A stretch of DNA of 64,000 nucleotides from Paenibacillus taihuensis (GTDB lineage: Bacteria > Bacillota > Bacilli > Paenibacillales > Paenibacillaceae). How positions within the stretch are numbered: the first letter of the stretch is position 1; each line of letters starts with the position of its first letter. Both the position numbers and the translations under genes were made by a program. The notes beneath the pieces are model-generated. The model worked only from the letters and a program-made list of their open reading frames with translations, searched no databases and had not been told where the DNA came from. The stretch lies in assembly GCF_003386535.1 (NCBI RefSeq), contig NZ_QTTN01000008.1, forward strand, positions 62,001 through 126,000. The letters run 5' to 3'. Positions 1 to 8,203 of the stretch are shown one piece after another.

Positions 1-151
1 TTAAATCGAACGGTATTTTCTTCAGCAGATCTAAAGCTTCGAATCCATCCTTGGCTTCAGTAACTTCATACCCTTCTTGAGTCAAACAGAGACGAAGGAG
101 ATTCCGCATATTGGTTTCATCGTCAACAATTAAGATATGACCCTGGATCAT
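1..151 (-). CDS. Response regulator, receiver domain start (partial)
   Basis: The first 50 residues of a two-component response regulator that continues beyond the left edge. The ATG at 151 follows a G-rich ribosome site and the protein opens with ILIVDDETNMRNLL, the beta-1 strand and paired acidic residues (DD) that bind Mg in CheY-like receiver domains. The window ends just at the strand where the phosphoacceptor Asp should lie (IPFDL), so the output domain and subfamily cannot be judged. The partner kinase is not visible here. Confidence 0.9.
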   Translation of the reverse strand, partial: MIQGHILIVDDETNMRNLLRLCLTQEGYEVTEAKDGFEALDLLKKIPFDL

Positions 152-308
152 GCAACCCCCCTATAATTTACAGAACAATTTTCCTTTCCTACTGCGCGTT
201 TGCAGAAACCCGCTATGCTTCTATTAGGAATCGCTAACCTAGACACCTGAGCATGATATAGCATACAAGATAAATTTGTTGAAATTGTGATGGTAGTAAT
301 CCCAAGTC

Positions 309-343
309 AAAAAGAGGAGGAGAGATGTGTTATCTCTCCTCCT
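309..343 (-). terminator. Rho-independent terminator of the nitroreductase operon
   Basis: A perfect 12-bp stem (AGGAGGAGAGAT at 315-326 with its complement at 332-343) with a 5-nt loop. Read on the minus strand it is followed by a run of five T (309-313). It lies 26 bases past the nitroreductase stop codon. Confidence 0.85.
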
Positions 344-368
344 TGTTTCAGCACAGATTCTAATGCAA

Positions 369-1040
369 TTATCTCCACTCAACAATCTCATCGAGGGGTT
401 GTCTAGTTTGTGGACGTTTGGGATCCTTTTGACGATATCCGAAAGCGACCATACAAGCTACTCCGAAATCGTCGCCGTTAATGATACCTTCATTTTGTAA
501 AATAGCGGTCACCTGCTTCTTATCAAACCCTTCGATCGGGCAAGAATCAATACCGATTTGAGCCGCAGCTGTCATCATGTTTCCCAATGCGATGTAGGTT
601 TGTCTGATTGACCACTCAAAAATGAGGCGGTCATTATCTTCGAGTTCCGTTTCGACGAAGGAATTGTAGAAATCGGACCAATCTTGCACAATTTCTTCAG
701 GCATATGATGAATGTGTTTAAACATTTTGTTCACGTGATCTGAGCCAATCCGTAAACCTTCTTCTCTTCTGGCCAATATAACTACAAAATGGCTGGCAGT
801 CGGCAGTTGTCCCTTGGCACCTCCAGATACAGGTATTAATTTTTCGCGAAGAGTTTCATTCTGAATCACGACGAACTTCCACGGCTCAAAGCCAAATGAA
901 CTTGGAGATAATCTTCCTGCCTCCAAAATAAAATGAAAATCTTCATCCGAAATTTTTTCGTTGGTATCAAATGCCTTGCAAGCATGTCTGAGCTGGTAAG
1001 CTTTTAGAATTTCTTGTTTTTTACTTTCCGTTCCTGTCAT
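369..1040 (-). CDS. Nitroreductase family NAD(P)H-dependent oxidoreductase (YfkO-like)
   Basis: A 223-residue FMN-dependent nitroreductase-family protein. The N-terminal RHACKAFD (about residues 18-25) resembles the RxSxRxFD FMN-phosphate contact, LSPSSFGFEPWKFVVI (about 45-60) is the typical second FMN segment, and the C-terminal end carries VAFGYR. Length and motifs match the YfkO/NfsB type, which reduces nitro compounds or quinones with NAD(P)H in the cytoplasm. It sits 34 bases downstream of a peroxiredoxin-like gene on the same strand and shares its terminator, suggesting a small redox or electrophile-stress operon. The physiological substrate cannot be told from sequence. Confidence 0.88.
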   Translation of the reverse strand: MTGTESKKQEILKAYQLRHACKAFDTNEKISDEDFHFILEAGRLSPSSFGFEPWKFVVIQNETLREKLIPVSGGAKGQLPTASHFVVILARREEGLRIGSDHVNKMFKHIHHMPEEIVQDWSDFYNSFVETELEDNDRLIFEWSIRQTYIALGNMMTAAAQIGIDSCPIEGFDKKQVTAILQNEGIINGDDFGVACMVAFGYRQKDPKRPQTRQPLDEIVEWR

Positions 1041-1074
1041 TTGAAATCATTCTTCCTTTCTATTTTTAAAATCG

Positions 1075-1725
1075 TTACAGCTTTTTTAGATCTCGCAAAA
1101 TCTTCTCAGGGCTTTGACGCTGCATAAAATTCGGATTTACATAGGAAGAGCGAATAATGGCGCTCTCATCAATTATGAAAGTAACCGGAACTGGTAAAAC
1201 CCATTGCGAGGTATTGTTGTACTCTGAAAGATCAACTCCGATGCCTTCCATTAGTTCCCTTACATCCTCCGGAACATCGAAGAGCAGATTGTACTGAGCT
1301 GTTACCAATCCATCCGGATCGCTAAGAACTTGAAATTCCAATCCTTCCTTTTCCTGAAGCGATAACGAATGATCCGGCTTTTGCGGACTGATCGCTATAA
1401 GCTGCGCTCCCATTGCTCGGATTTCCGGCAATATCTGCTGATAAGCATTTAATTGCATATTGCAAAATGGACACCAACCACCTCGATAAAAAGTCAGCAC
1501 AATCGGCCCTTTCTGGAGCTCTTCAAATAAAATCACATCCCCGCCTAGTGCATTTGTTAATTTAAAGTTCACTGCCTTTTCGCCTGTTTGTTTCCCAGAA
1601 GCGATCCCTGATTTCTGAAGATCATCAAACATTTGACCGATTTTCATTTGTGCTTCAATTGGTGCGTTGGCTTTAAATTGTTGTGTGGCTGCTACCAGCT
1701 GTTCGGTTAATTTTTGGTTACTCAT
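1075..1725 (-). CDS. Peroxiredoxin-like AhpC/TSA family thiol protein
   Basis: 216 residues with a thioredoxin-fold AhpC/TSA domain. The signature is FYRGGWCPFC (Cys about 85 and 88): a CPFC dithiol at the place of the peroxidatic Cys, as in the two-Cys peroxiredoxin-like family found next to reductases in Bacilli. About 60 residues of helical extension precede the fold. The start has AGGAATCAGGACG upstream as ribosome site. First gene of a two-gene operon with the nitroreductase. Probably reduces peroxides or acts as a thiol oxidoreductase; which of the two is not decided by sequence. Confidence 0.85.
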   Translation of the reverse strand: MSNQKLTEQLVAATQQFKANAPIEAQMKIGQMFDDLQKSGIASGKQTGEKAVNFKLTNALGGDVILFEELQKGPIVLTFYRGGWCPFCNMQLNAYQQILPEIRAMGAQLIAISPQKPDHSLSLQEKEGLEFQVLSDPDGLVTAQYNLLFDVPEDVRELMEGIGVDLSEYNNTSQWVLPVPVTFIIDESAIIRSSYVNPNFMQRQSPEKILRDLKKL

Positions 1726-1860
1726 CGTCCTGATTCCTCCAATATCGAATTTGTAACCTGATTATAAATTCAAATTTAAGAGGAGTTCTGTGAAGTAGAT
1801 TACAGTTCCCCCCTTCCTTCCTCCTTCCTTTAGACTTTTAAGTGAAATCTCATGATTGCT

Positions 1861-1889
1861 TTGACACGTAGAGTAATCTGTGTTAAATT
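1861..1889 (+). promoter_or_regulatory. Sigma-A promoter of the PadR operon
   Basis: TTGACA at 1861-1866, a 17-nt spacer and TAAATT at 1884-1889. The promoter is about 100 bases upstream of the padR start and immediately precedes a direct repeat that is a likely operator. Confidence 0.7.
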
Positions 1890-1896
1890 TACTCCA

Positions 1897-1928
1897 TCAG
1901 ATAGAGCTATGTCAGATAGAGCACTATG
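1897..1928 (+). promoter_or_regulatory. Direct-repeat operator candidate for PadR
   Basis: Two adjoining copies of TCAGATAGAGC-TATG (1897-1911 and 1912-1928, the second with two extra bases), starting 8 bases after the -10 box, so spanning the probable transcription start. Position suggests autorepression by the PadR protein encoded next; this is inference. Confidence 0.5.
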
Positions 1929-1990
1929 TAACAGAGTACTCATGGTCGCACACAAGAGACATAGGATTATGATTTTCAGGAGGACCTTGC

Positions 1991-2317
1991 ATGATTCGAA
2001 GTGACATCATTCGCGGACATCTCGATGCGATCATCCTGCGGCTCATTTACGAACAAGACCGCTATGGCTACGAGATCTCCAAGGAAATCAGCGAGCGGAC
2101 GGATGATCGATTCCAAATTAAGGAAGCTACGCTGTATGCCGTCTTTCAGCGGCTGGAGCGCAAAGAGCTGATCGAGTCGTATATGGGCGATGTATCGCAT
2201 GGCAGTAAGCGACGCTACTACAAGATCACGAAGCTTGGACGCGCGTATTTGAAAGAAACGGTTGAGGAATGGAACGAAATTAAAGAGATCGTCAATATTT
2301 TCATGGAGGGATTATAG
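1991..2317 (+). CDS. PadR family transcriptional regulator
   Basis: 108 residues with a PadR winged helix: IIRGHLDAIILRLI, YGYEISKEI, ATLYAVFQRLERKELIE and GSKRRYYKITKLGRAYL follow the family in order. Short PadR proteins (s-PadR) are repressors released by small ligands or by antimicrobial stress, and commonly control adjoining membrane-protein or ABC genes. The start has AGGAGG 7 nt upstream. The stop codon TAG is one base from the ATG of the following membrane protein, so the two are surely co-transcribed. Confidence 0.93.
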   Translation: MIRSDIIRGHLDAIILRLIYEQDRYGYEISKEISERTDDRFQIKEATLYAVFQRLERKELIESYMGDVSHGSKRRYYKITKLGRAYLKETVEEWNEIKEIVNIFMEGL

Positions 2318-2318
2318 G

Positions 2319-2735
2319 ATGAAGAAGATTAGAACACATGTTGAGGAATGGTTCCGCGATATTCCGGACAGCGAGCAGAAGCAAGCGATTCAAGAGGAAA
2401 TTACGCAAAATCTCGAAGAGAAAGTGTTCGACCTCATGCGTACTGGAAAAAGCGAAGAAGACGCGACGAACAAAGCGATCGTCGAATTCGGGGATATCTC
2501 CGATATTAAGCTGGAGCTTGGCGTCAATAACGGCAGCGGCATCTCAGCGAAGGATGTACGCAAGCGCTTCGGCTTGCATTTAGGCTTCTCGATCTGGGGC
2601 AGCTGCCTTATTATCGCCTTCTTCATCTTCATCAACTTTTACTACTCGCCTGACACGATTTGGTTCGTGTACCCTACCTTCGCCGTCTTATGGTGGCCGC
2701 TTGTGATGTTCTACAAGTGGCTCGGCTGGAAATGA
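2319..2735 (+). CDS. Permease-prefix-domain protein with one two-helix module
   Basis: 138 residues. The first 85 are an acidic, helical cytoplasmic domain (VEEWFRDIPDSEQKQAIQEE onward, with ATNKAIVEFGDISDI) of the type found after PadR genes and in front of permeases. The last 50 form two membrane helices joined by a short loop with SPDTIWFVYP and ending FAVLWWPLVMF. The start chosen is the ATG at 2319, overlapping the AGGATG after padR; a longer frame upstream lies inside padR. The C-terminal module is the same one repeated four times in the next protein. Function unknown; likely a membrane partner or sensor. Confidence 0.8.
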   Translation: MKKIRTHVEEWFRDIPDSEQKQAIQEEITQNLEEKVFDLMRTGKSEEDATNKAIVEFGDISDIKLELGVNNGSGISAKDVRKRFGLHLGFSIWGSCLIIAFFIFINFYYSPDTIWFVYPTFAVLWWPLVMFYKWLGWK

Positions 2736-2747
2736 GGAGGCGGCGAT

Positions 2748-3380
2748 ATGAATAGATACCGCGCAGGCTTCGCAGTGTCTGGCAGCCTTATGACGATCGT
2801 ATTCTTTATCATCGTGAACCTGATCACATCTCCGGATTACTTATGGTTCGTTCACCCTGCCTTCGCGCTCATCCAGTGGCCGCTGGCGATGTATTTTGCT
2901 AGTACGGGACGAATTAAGCTGTACTCCGTCGTAACGACGCTGCTCCTTATTCTATATCTCATCTGGGAAAATATCGCTCACGGCTCAAGCCATCCTTGGT
3001 TCTTATACCCTTCGATCGCAATTATCTGGTGGCCGATCATTATGTACGCCGGCCGTTACGCAGCAACGCTTGGCATGGCGATTATCGGAAGCATCCTCAT
3101 CATCGGATCCTATGGCTTACTCAACGTGCTCTTCTCGCCGGAGTATCCTTGGATTATTTTCGTCGCGTACGCTGTACTGTGGTGGCCAATGTCGCTCTAT
3201 TTCACACGCTCACGCAGATGGTTCGATTTCTCGCTTTGCGCCTCCCTGCTCACCAGCGCACTGTTCATCACGGTGAACGCGCTTTCGACTCCGGATGAGA
3301 TCTGGGCGATCTATCCGATCTTCGCCGTCATTTGGTGGCCGCTTAGCATGCATTTCTACGTCAAACGCCCGCCGGTTTGA
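2748..3380 (+). CDS. Membrane protein of four tandem two-helix modules
   Basis: 210 residues, almost wholly hydrophobic. Four copies of a roughly 46-residue unit can be read (about 8-51, 57-102, 108-153, 159-204), each with a helix, a loop with a form of SPDYLWFVHP and a second helix ending in WWPLSMYF or a variant. With the preceding gene this makes five copies, so the family grew by internal duplication. It follows AGGAGG and lies 12 bases after the previous stop. No enzymatic motif is visible. I do not recognise a named function; the context (PadR, prefix domain) suggests envelope stress or antimicrobial response. Confidence 0.75.
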   Translation: MNRYRAGFAVSGSLMTIVFFIIVNLITSPDYLWFVHPAFALIQWPLAMYFASTGRIKLYSVVTTLLLILYLIWENIAHGSSHPWFLYPSIAIIWWPIIMYAGRYAATLGMAIIGSILIIGSYGLLNVLFSPEYPWIIFVAYAVLWWPMSLYFTRSRRWFDFSLCASLLTSALFITVNALSTPDEIWAIYPIFAVIWWPLSMHFYVKRPPV

Positions 3381-3406
3381 GAGAATCCTGCCCTGAATGC
3401 TACAAT
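3377..3406 (+). promoter_or_regulatory. Sigma-A promoter of the GNAT gene
   Basis: TTGAGA at 3377-3382, an 18-nt spacer and TACAAT at 3401-3406. The -35 box overlaps the stop codon of the preceding membrane protein, so the acetyltransferase has its own start of transcription. Confidence 0.6.
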
Positions 3407-3449
3407 AGAGCTGTCTTAACTATAATTCAACTAAACGGAGAGCTCATCT

Positions 3450-3983
3450 ATGTTAGCATTCACTATGAAACAAGAGTACCTAAACGACCGCATTCGCGTC
3501 GTACAAGCTCAACCATCCGATTCAGATGATATCATGAACCTGCTCGTCTCCATAGCTCGTTGGCTGCAAAGCAAAGGATCTACGCAATGGAGCGGCCTGC
3601 TGCATGGCAATGACCATCATAATGTGACTGGCCATATCGAGAAAGGCGAGCTCTTCATGTTCAAGGACGGCGACACGCTCGCAGGCATCGTGCTGCTCAT
3701 GCAAGTGCCTGGCGAGTGGGATCACGGTCTGTGGGGCCCAGACGGACATGAATCAATCGTTTACCTGCACCGACTCGCGATTAGCCGCGAATATGCCGGA
3801 ACGGGACTCGGCGCTGACATCATTCGATGGACGGAGCAAGGCATCTCCTTCCCAGGCAAAGACCGTATCCGCCTCGACTGCATTGCGGACAACGAGTCGC
3901 TGAACAAGTTCTACAGCGGGATGGGCTACGAGTTTAAAGGCACCTCGCCAAGCGGCTTCTGCTTGTACGAGAAATATGTATAA
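3450..3983 (+). CDS. GNAT family N-acetyltransferase
   Basis: 177 residues. The GNAT fold is seen from LAGIVLLMQ (beta 3-4), VYLHRLAISREYAGTGLGADIIRW (about 105-130, acetyl-CoA pyrophosphate loop in the form EYAGTGLGA, replacing the usual Q/RxxGxG/A) and IRLDCIADNESLNKFYSGMGYEFKG (alpha-4 and beta-6/7). Transfers an acetyl group from acetyl-CoA to an amine; the acceptor is unknown. It is a single gene with its own promoter and a strong terminator. An in-frame second ATG six codons in is an alternative start. Confidence 0.88.
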   Translation: MLAFTMKQEYLNDRIRVVQAQPSDSDDIMNLLVSIARWLQSKGSTQWSGLLHGNDHHNVTGHIEKGELFMFKDGDTLAGIVLLMQVPGEWDHGLWGPDGHESIVYLHRLAISREYAGTGLGADIIRWTEQGISFPGKDRIRLDCIADNESLNKFYSGMGYEFKGTSPSGFCLYEKYV

Positions 3984-3987
3984 GAAA

Positions 3988-4020
3988 ACAAGGACCGAGA
4001 GCTAAGCTCTCGGTCCTTGT
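3988..4020. terminator. Bidirectional terminator between GNAT and aminopeptidase genes
   Basis: A perfect 16-bp inverted repeat (ACAAGGACCGAGAGCT and its complement) around one central base. It stands between converging genes, 4 bases from each stop; the minus-strand reading is followed by TTTTCTTA, the plus-strand reading by a shorter T run. Confidence 0.85.
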
Positions 4021-4024
4021 GATT

Positions 4025-5266
4025 TTAGAACGCCCAGTTGCCGCCGCGGAACACCGGTTCAACGGAACCGTCCTGGCGTACGCCGTCAATATCGAGATCT
4101 GCGTTGCCAATCATGAAATCGACATGCGTCAAGCTGTTGTTGAGTCCGCGCCCAGCCAGCTCTTCCTTGCTCTGGCCATTGCCGCCCTCGATGCAGAACG
4201 GGAAGGCAAAGCCAATTGCCAAGTGGCAAGCCGCATTCTCGTCGAACAACGTGTTGTAGAATGTCAAGTTCGTATCGGAGATTGGCGAGTGGAATGGAAC
4301 AAGCGCGATTTCGCCAAGGAAGTGCGAGCCTTCATCGGTCTCGACCAGCCCTTTGAGGGCATCGTAGCCTTGCTCTGCTTGGTACGCTGTGATGCGGCCA
4401 TTCGTGAACGTGATCGAGAATTTATCGATCAGATTGCCGTTGTAGCTGAGCGGCTTGCTGCTGTACACCGTGCCGTTAATGGTGTCTTTGTGCGGCGAAG
4501 TGAATACTTCCTCCGTCGGCATGTTCGGAATAAACACGCTGCCTTGCTTATTCTTCGCGCCTGCGCTGACCCAGATATGACCGTCCGGCAAGCCGATCGT
4601 CACGTCTGTGCCCGAAGCAGCGGAGCGGTAACGAAGCTCCTTGTATCTGCGCTCATTCAGACGTTCAGCCTTACTGTGGAGACCTTCCGCATGTTCTCGC
4701 CAAGATGCGATTGGATGGTCTGCATCCACACGAGTTGCTGCGAAGATCGCTTCCCACAGTGCTCCAACTTGCTCGCCTGATGACGCCAGGTCTGGGAATA
4801 CTTTCGCCGCCCACTCCGGTGTCGGTACCGCTACGATCGACCAAGCACAATCATTGCTGAGCGTATATTTGCGGAATGGCTGAAGCGCAGTCTGCGCCGG
4901 TTTCGTCACGGCAGAGATACGCGATGCGTCGATCCCGTTCAGCAGATCAGGATTGTCGGCTGTAATCCACAGGAACGCCGCTCCTTCTTCCGCCAGCTTC
5001 ACGCGACCGTCAACGATCCACTCCGGATAGAAAGTAAGACCTTCATCCGGCGATTTCTCCAGGCGTGTGCGAACGATCTGTTCGTCCGTCCACTCCACAT
5101 GAACGTAGCTTGCTCCAACCTCATACGCATGTTTGACGACGAGACGCACGAATGGCGCCGCCTCTACTTGGGTCATGATGCACAGCTTCTGACCTGGCTG
5201 GATGTTAACGCCTACTTCTACGGCCAGCGCCGCATATTGTTCTAATCGATGCCCGAATGAGTTCAT
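4025..5266 (-). CDS. Aminopeptidase, M29 (AmpS/AmpT) family
   Basis: 413 residues, the usual length for the M29 family of cytoplasmic two-metal aminopeptidases that remove N-terminal residues from peptides. The family order is visible: VEVGVNIQPGQKL near the N-terminus, YVHVEWTDEQIVRTRLEKSP, the central LPDGHIWVSAG, then FIPNMPTEEVFTSPHKDTING, where Glu and His are likely metal ligands, ITAYQAEQG, and HVDFMIG near the end. AGGAG stands 9 nt before the ATG. It is a stand-alone gene between a terminator and a divergent non-coding gap. Confidence 0.92.
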   Translation of the reverse strand: MNSFGHRLEQYAALAVEVGVNIQPGQKLCIMTQVEAAPFVRLVVKHAYEVGASYVHVEWTDEQIVRTRLEKSPDEGLTFYPEWIVDGRVKLAEEGAAFLWITADNPDLLNGIDASRISAVTKPAQTALQPFRKYTLSNDCAWSIVAVPTPEWAAKVFPDLASSGEQVGALWEAIFAATRVDADHPIASWREHAEGLHSKAERLNERRYKELRYRSAASGTDVTIGLPDGHIWVSAGAKNKQGSVFIPNMPTEEVFTSPHKDTINGTVYSSKPLSYNGNLIDKFSITFTNGRITAYQAEQGYDALKGLVETDEGSHFLGEIALVPFHSPISDTNLTFYNTLFDENAACHLAIGFAFPFCIEGGNGQSKEELAGRGLNNSLTHVDFMIGNADLDIDGVRQDGSVEPVFRGGNWAF

Positions 5267-5345
5267 TATGTATCGCTCCTTTTAATTGCGGTTACTTGAA
5301 ACGGCTTCCAGCAAAATATTATACCAGCGAGTTCCATCCAGATGC

Positions 5346-5368
5346 AAAAAAAGCGAGAAAGGTCGCTT
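5346..5368 (-). terminator. Terminator of the siderophore permease/exporter operon
   Basis: AAGCGA at 5351-5356 pairs with TCGCTT at 5363-5368 around a 6-nt loop. On the minus strand it is followed by seven T. It lies about 70 bases past the exporter stop codon. Confidence 0.7.
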
Positions 5369-5435
5369 GCCTCCGCCCGTCAGCTATTAGCATCTGGCAG
5401 TAGACAAGCCTCCTACTCGCTTCAATTAAAATCAT

Positions 5436-7154
5436 TTATGCATGCTGGAACTGTGCGTAGTGCAGCCTGCTGTAGTGTCCGCCTGCGGCAAGCAGCTCTT
5501 CGTGCCGTCCTTGCTCCGACACTCCGTCTTCGGTTACCACAACGATGCGGTCCGCGTTCTTGATTGTCGCGAGCCGATGCGCGATAACGAGCGTCGTACG
5601 CCCCTGCGACAGCTCTGCAAGCGACTGCTGAATCGCCGACTCTGTCTCTGTGTCTAGCGCCGAAGTCGCCTCGTCTAGAATGAGGATCGGCGGGTTCTTG
5701 AGGAACATGCGCGCGATGGCAACCCGCTGCTTCTGACCGCCGGACAGCTTCACGCCCCGCTCGCCGACGATCGTATCAAGACCCTCCGGCAGTGACGAGA
5801 TGAATGCCTCCAGCTGCGCTCTTCGCGCCGCTTCCATGAGTTCCTCGTCCGTTGCGTCCATTTTGCCATACTTGATATTCTCGCGGATCGTCCCCGAGAA
5901 CAAGAACACATCCTGCTGCACGATACCGATGTTCTTGCGAAGCGAAGCCAATGTCATGTCTCGAACGTCGGCGCCATCTACCGTAATGCTGCCGCCGACA
6001 ACATCATAGAAGCGAGGGAGCAAGCTGCACAGCGTTGTTTTGCCTGCGCCGGATGGACCGACGAACGCCACTGTCTCCCCTGCGCGGATCGACAGATTGA
6101 TATGCTCCAGCACGCTTGCTTCGTTCTCATAACCGAAGGAAACATCGCGGAATTGGATATTTCCTTGCAGCTTGCTCACCTCGCGCGCATTCGGACGGTC
6201 CGCCACTTCAGGATCTGTATCAAGCAGCTCGATGTACCGTTTGAACCCGGCAATGCCTTTCGGATAGCTCTCGATAACGGCGTTGATCTTCTCGATCGGA
6301 CCGATGAACACGTTCGCGAGGAGCAGGAAGCCGATGAACTCCCCGTATGTCAGCTCGCCGCGAATGACGAACCAAGTACCGCACACCATCGCGAACAAAG
6401 TAACGAGACGTTTCAACATATAGTTGATGGAAGAGTTGAACGCCATGATTTTGTAGGAGAGCAGCTTCGTTAACCGGAACTTGCCGTTGCTCACTTGGAA
6501 TTGCGCCTGCTCGAACGGCTCGTTAGCGAACGCTTGAACGACGCGCATTCCGCCCACGTTGTCTTCGACGCGGGCATTGAAATCAGCAATATCGGAGAAC
6601 AGCTGGTGGAACGCTTTGGTCATCTGGCGACTGAAGAAAATCGCGATATAGATCATAAACGGAACGACGACGAACGTAAGCACAGCAAGCTTCCAATTGA
6701 TATAGAGCATAAGTCCAAAAGAGCCGATGAGCGTCATCACAGCAATGAACAAGTCCTCTGGTCCGTGATGCGCCATTTCGCCGATTTCCATCAAGTCGTT
6801 CGTCAGCCGCGACATGAGATGGCCGGTCTTGTTGTTGTCGAAGAAGCGGAATGAGAGCTTCTGAATATGTTCGAACAGCTTGCGCCGCATATCGGTCTCG
6901 ATGTTGATGCCGAGCATGTGACCCCAGTATGTAACGATATAGTTAAGCAGCGCGATGAGTACGTACACAAGCAATAGGCCTGCGCACGCCCATGCGATAA
7001 GCGACCAATCTTTGCCCGGCAGCAGCTTATCGACAAATTGGTTGACCGCCAGCGGATAGCCGAGCTCTAGAAAGCCTGCGAAGATCGCGCAGAAGAAATC
7101 CAGGTAGAACAGCTTCTTGTACGGCTGGTAGTAGGAAAAGAATCTTGCGAGCAT
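5436..7154 (-). CDS. ABC exporter, fused membrane and ATPase domains
   Basis: 572 residues in the half-transporter layout: six membrane helices over about residues 1-310, then a nucleotide-binding domain with Walker A GPSGAGKTT, Q-loop [18 protein letters not shown], signature LSGGQKQR, Walker B ILILDEATSALD and the H-loop IAHRL. A half-transporter of this kind works as a homodimer and pumps lipids, peptides or drugs outward. The ATG at 7154 was chosen because GGGAGGA stands 9 nt before it; the open frame runs further up inside the permease gene. It is the third gene of a Fur-box operon, so export of a siderophore or its precursor, or import coupling, is a fair guess but not shown. Confidence 0.88.
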   Translation of the reverse strand: MLARFFSYYQPYKKLFYLDFFCAIFAGFLELGYPLAVNQFVDKLLPGKDWSLIAWACAGLLLVYVLIALLNYIVTYWGHMLGINIETDMRRKLFEHIQKLSFRFFDNNKTGHLMSRLTNDLMEIGEMAHHGPEDLFIAVMTLIGSFGLMLYINWKLAVLTFVVVPFMIYIAIFFSRQMTKAFHQLFSDIADFNARVEDNVGGMRVVQAFANEPFEQAQFQVSNGKFRLTKLLSYKIMAFNSSINYMLKRLVTLFAMVCGTWFVIRGELTYGEFIGFLLLANVFIGPIEKINAVIESYPKGIAGFKRYIELLDTDPEVADRPNAREVSKLQGNIQFRDVSFGYENEASVLEHINLSIRAGETVAFVGPSGAGKTTLCSLLPRFYDVVGGSITVDGADVRDMTLASLRKNIGIVQQDVFLFSGTIRENIKYGKMDATDEELMEAARRAQLEAFISSLPEGLDTIVGERGVKLSGGQKQRVAIARMFLKNPPILILDEATSALDTETESAIQQSLAELSQGRTTLVIAHRLATIKNADRIVVVTEDGVSEQGRHEELLAAGGHYSRLHYAQFQHA

Positions 7155-7177
7155 GATCGTAAATCCTCCCTCGAAGA

Positions 7178-8200
7178 TTAATTTTGGCCTTTCGTCCGCA
7201 TAAGCAGATAGAGAAAATATGGTGCGCCCAGCACCGCGACGACGATCCCCGTCGGGATGTTGTACAATCGCGCGAACGTGTCGGAGATGATCAGCAGCAG
7301 CGCGCCGGCAAGTGCTGAAGCCGGCAGCAAGTATGGATGCTGCGGGCCGACGAGCCTTCTCGCGACATGCGGGCCAATCAAGCCGACGAAGCCGATCGCG
7401 CCGCCAACGGCAACTGCCGCTCCTGCGAGTCCCACGGCAGAGGCGTACATGATGAGTCGCTCGCGGCTTAACGCGGCGCCAAGCCCTCGTGCAGTCAAAT
7501 CGCCGAGGTTCATGACGTCGAGCACGCGCGCTTTGACGAATACGAGCGGCAGCAGCACGACGAGCCACGGCACAAGCGCGAGCACGAAGCGCCAATCGGT
7601 GCCCCAAATGCTGCCGGCGAGCCAGACCTGCACGAACTTGAACTGCTCCGGATTGAGGCGGAGCGTCAGCACGAGCATCGTGGCCGAGATCCCTGCCGCC
7701 ACTGCAATGCCGACGAGCAGCATGCGGATCGTGGAGATGCCGTGATTGCGCCGGTACGAGAGCGAGAAGATAAGCGCGGCTGTACCGCCCGCGCCAAGCA
7801 ATGCCAGCAGCGGCAGGAGGAAGATCGTGCCGCTGACAGGCACGACGCTGATGAACAGCACAACGACTAGCCCTGCGCCTGCGTTAATGCCGAGAATACC
7901 CGGCTCTGCGAGCACGTTGCGAGTAACCCCTTGCAGGATGCAGCCCGACACTGCAAAAGCTGCGCCAACCAGCAGCGACATGACCATGCGAGGCAGCCTG
8001 AACTGAAACAGGATAAGCTCTTGCTTGGCATCGCCTTTACCCAATAAGGTGTTCAGCACCTCATGCGGCGTCAGCTTCAACTCGCCGGTATCCATGCTAA
8101 TGATAAAGACGATTACAATAAGAGCGAACAATATTGTCATTACGGAGAATGCCCGTTTACGGCGGGCAGATTCCACTGATTCAGCAATAGATGATGACAT
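7178..8200 (-). CDS. FecCD-type iron-siderophore ABC permease
   Basis: 340 residues with about ten hydrophobic segments and FecCD family signatures: LFQFRLPRMVMSLLVGAAFA, GILGINAGAGLVVVLF, GAAVAVGGAIGFVGLIGPHVARRLVG and the C-terminal PTGIVVAVLGAPYFLYLL. It would form the membrane channel of a type II importer for ferric siderophores together with the preceding gene, from which it is separated by 3 bases. Neither a binding lipoprotein nor a stand-alone FecE-type ATPase is found beside it, so these must be encoded elsewhere. YfhA/FeuC-type in organisation. Confidence 0.93.
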   Translation of the reverse strand: MSSSIAESVESARRKRAFSVMTILFALIVIVFIISMDTGELKLTPHEVLNTLLGKGDAKQELILFQFRLPRMVMSLLVGAAFAVSGCILQGVTRNVLAEPGILGINAGAGLVVVLFISVVPVSGTIFLLPLLALLGAGGTAALIFSLSYRRNHGISTIRMLLVGIAVAAGISATMLVLTLRLNPEQFKFVQVWLAGSIWGTDWRFVLALVPWLVVLLPLVFVKARVLDVMNLGDLTARGLGAALSRERLIMYASAVGLAGAAVAVGGAIGFVGLIGPHVARRLVGPQHPYLLPASALAGALLLIISDTFARLYNIPTGIVVAVLGAPYFLYLLMRTKGQN

Positions 8201-8203
8201 GAT

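Noticed and set aside
7155-7607. N-terminal extension of the ABC exporter frame
   Set aside because: The extension is Arg/Ala-rich antiframe inside the permease gene; the ATG at 7154 has a ribosome site.
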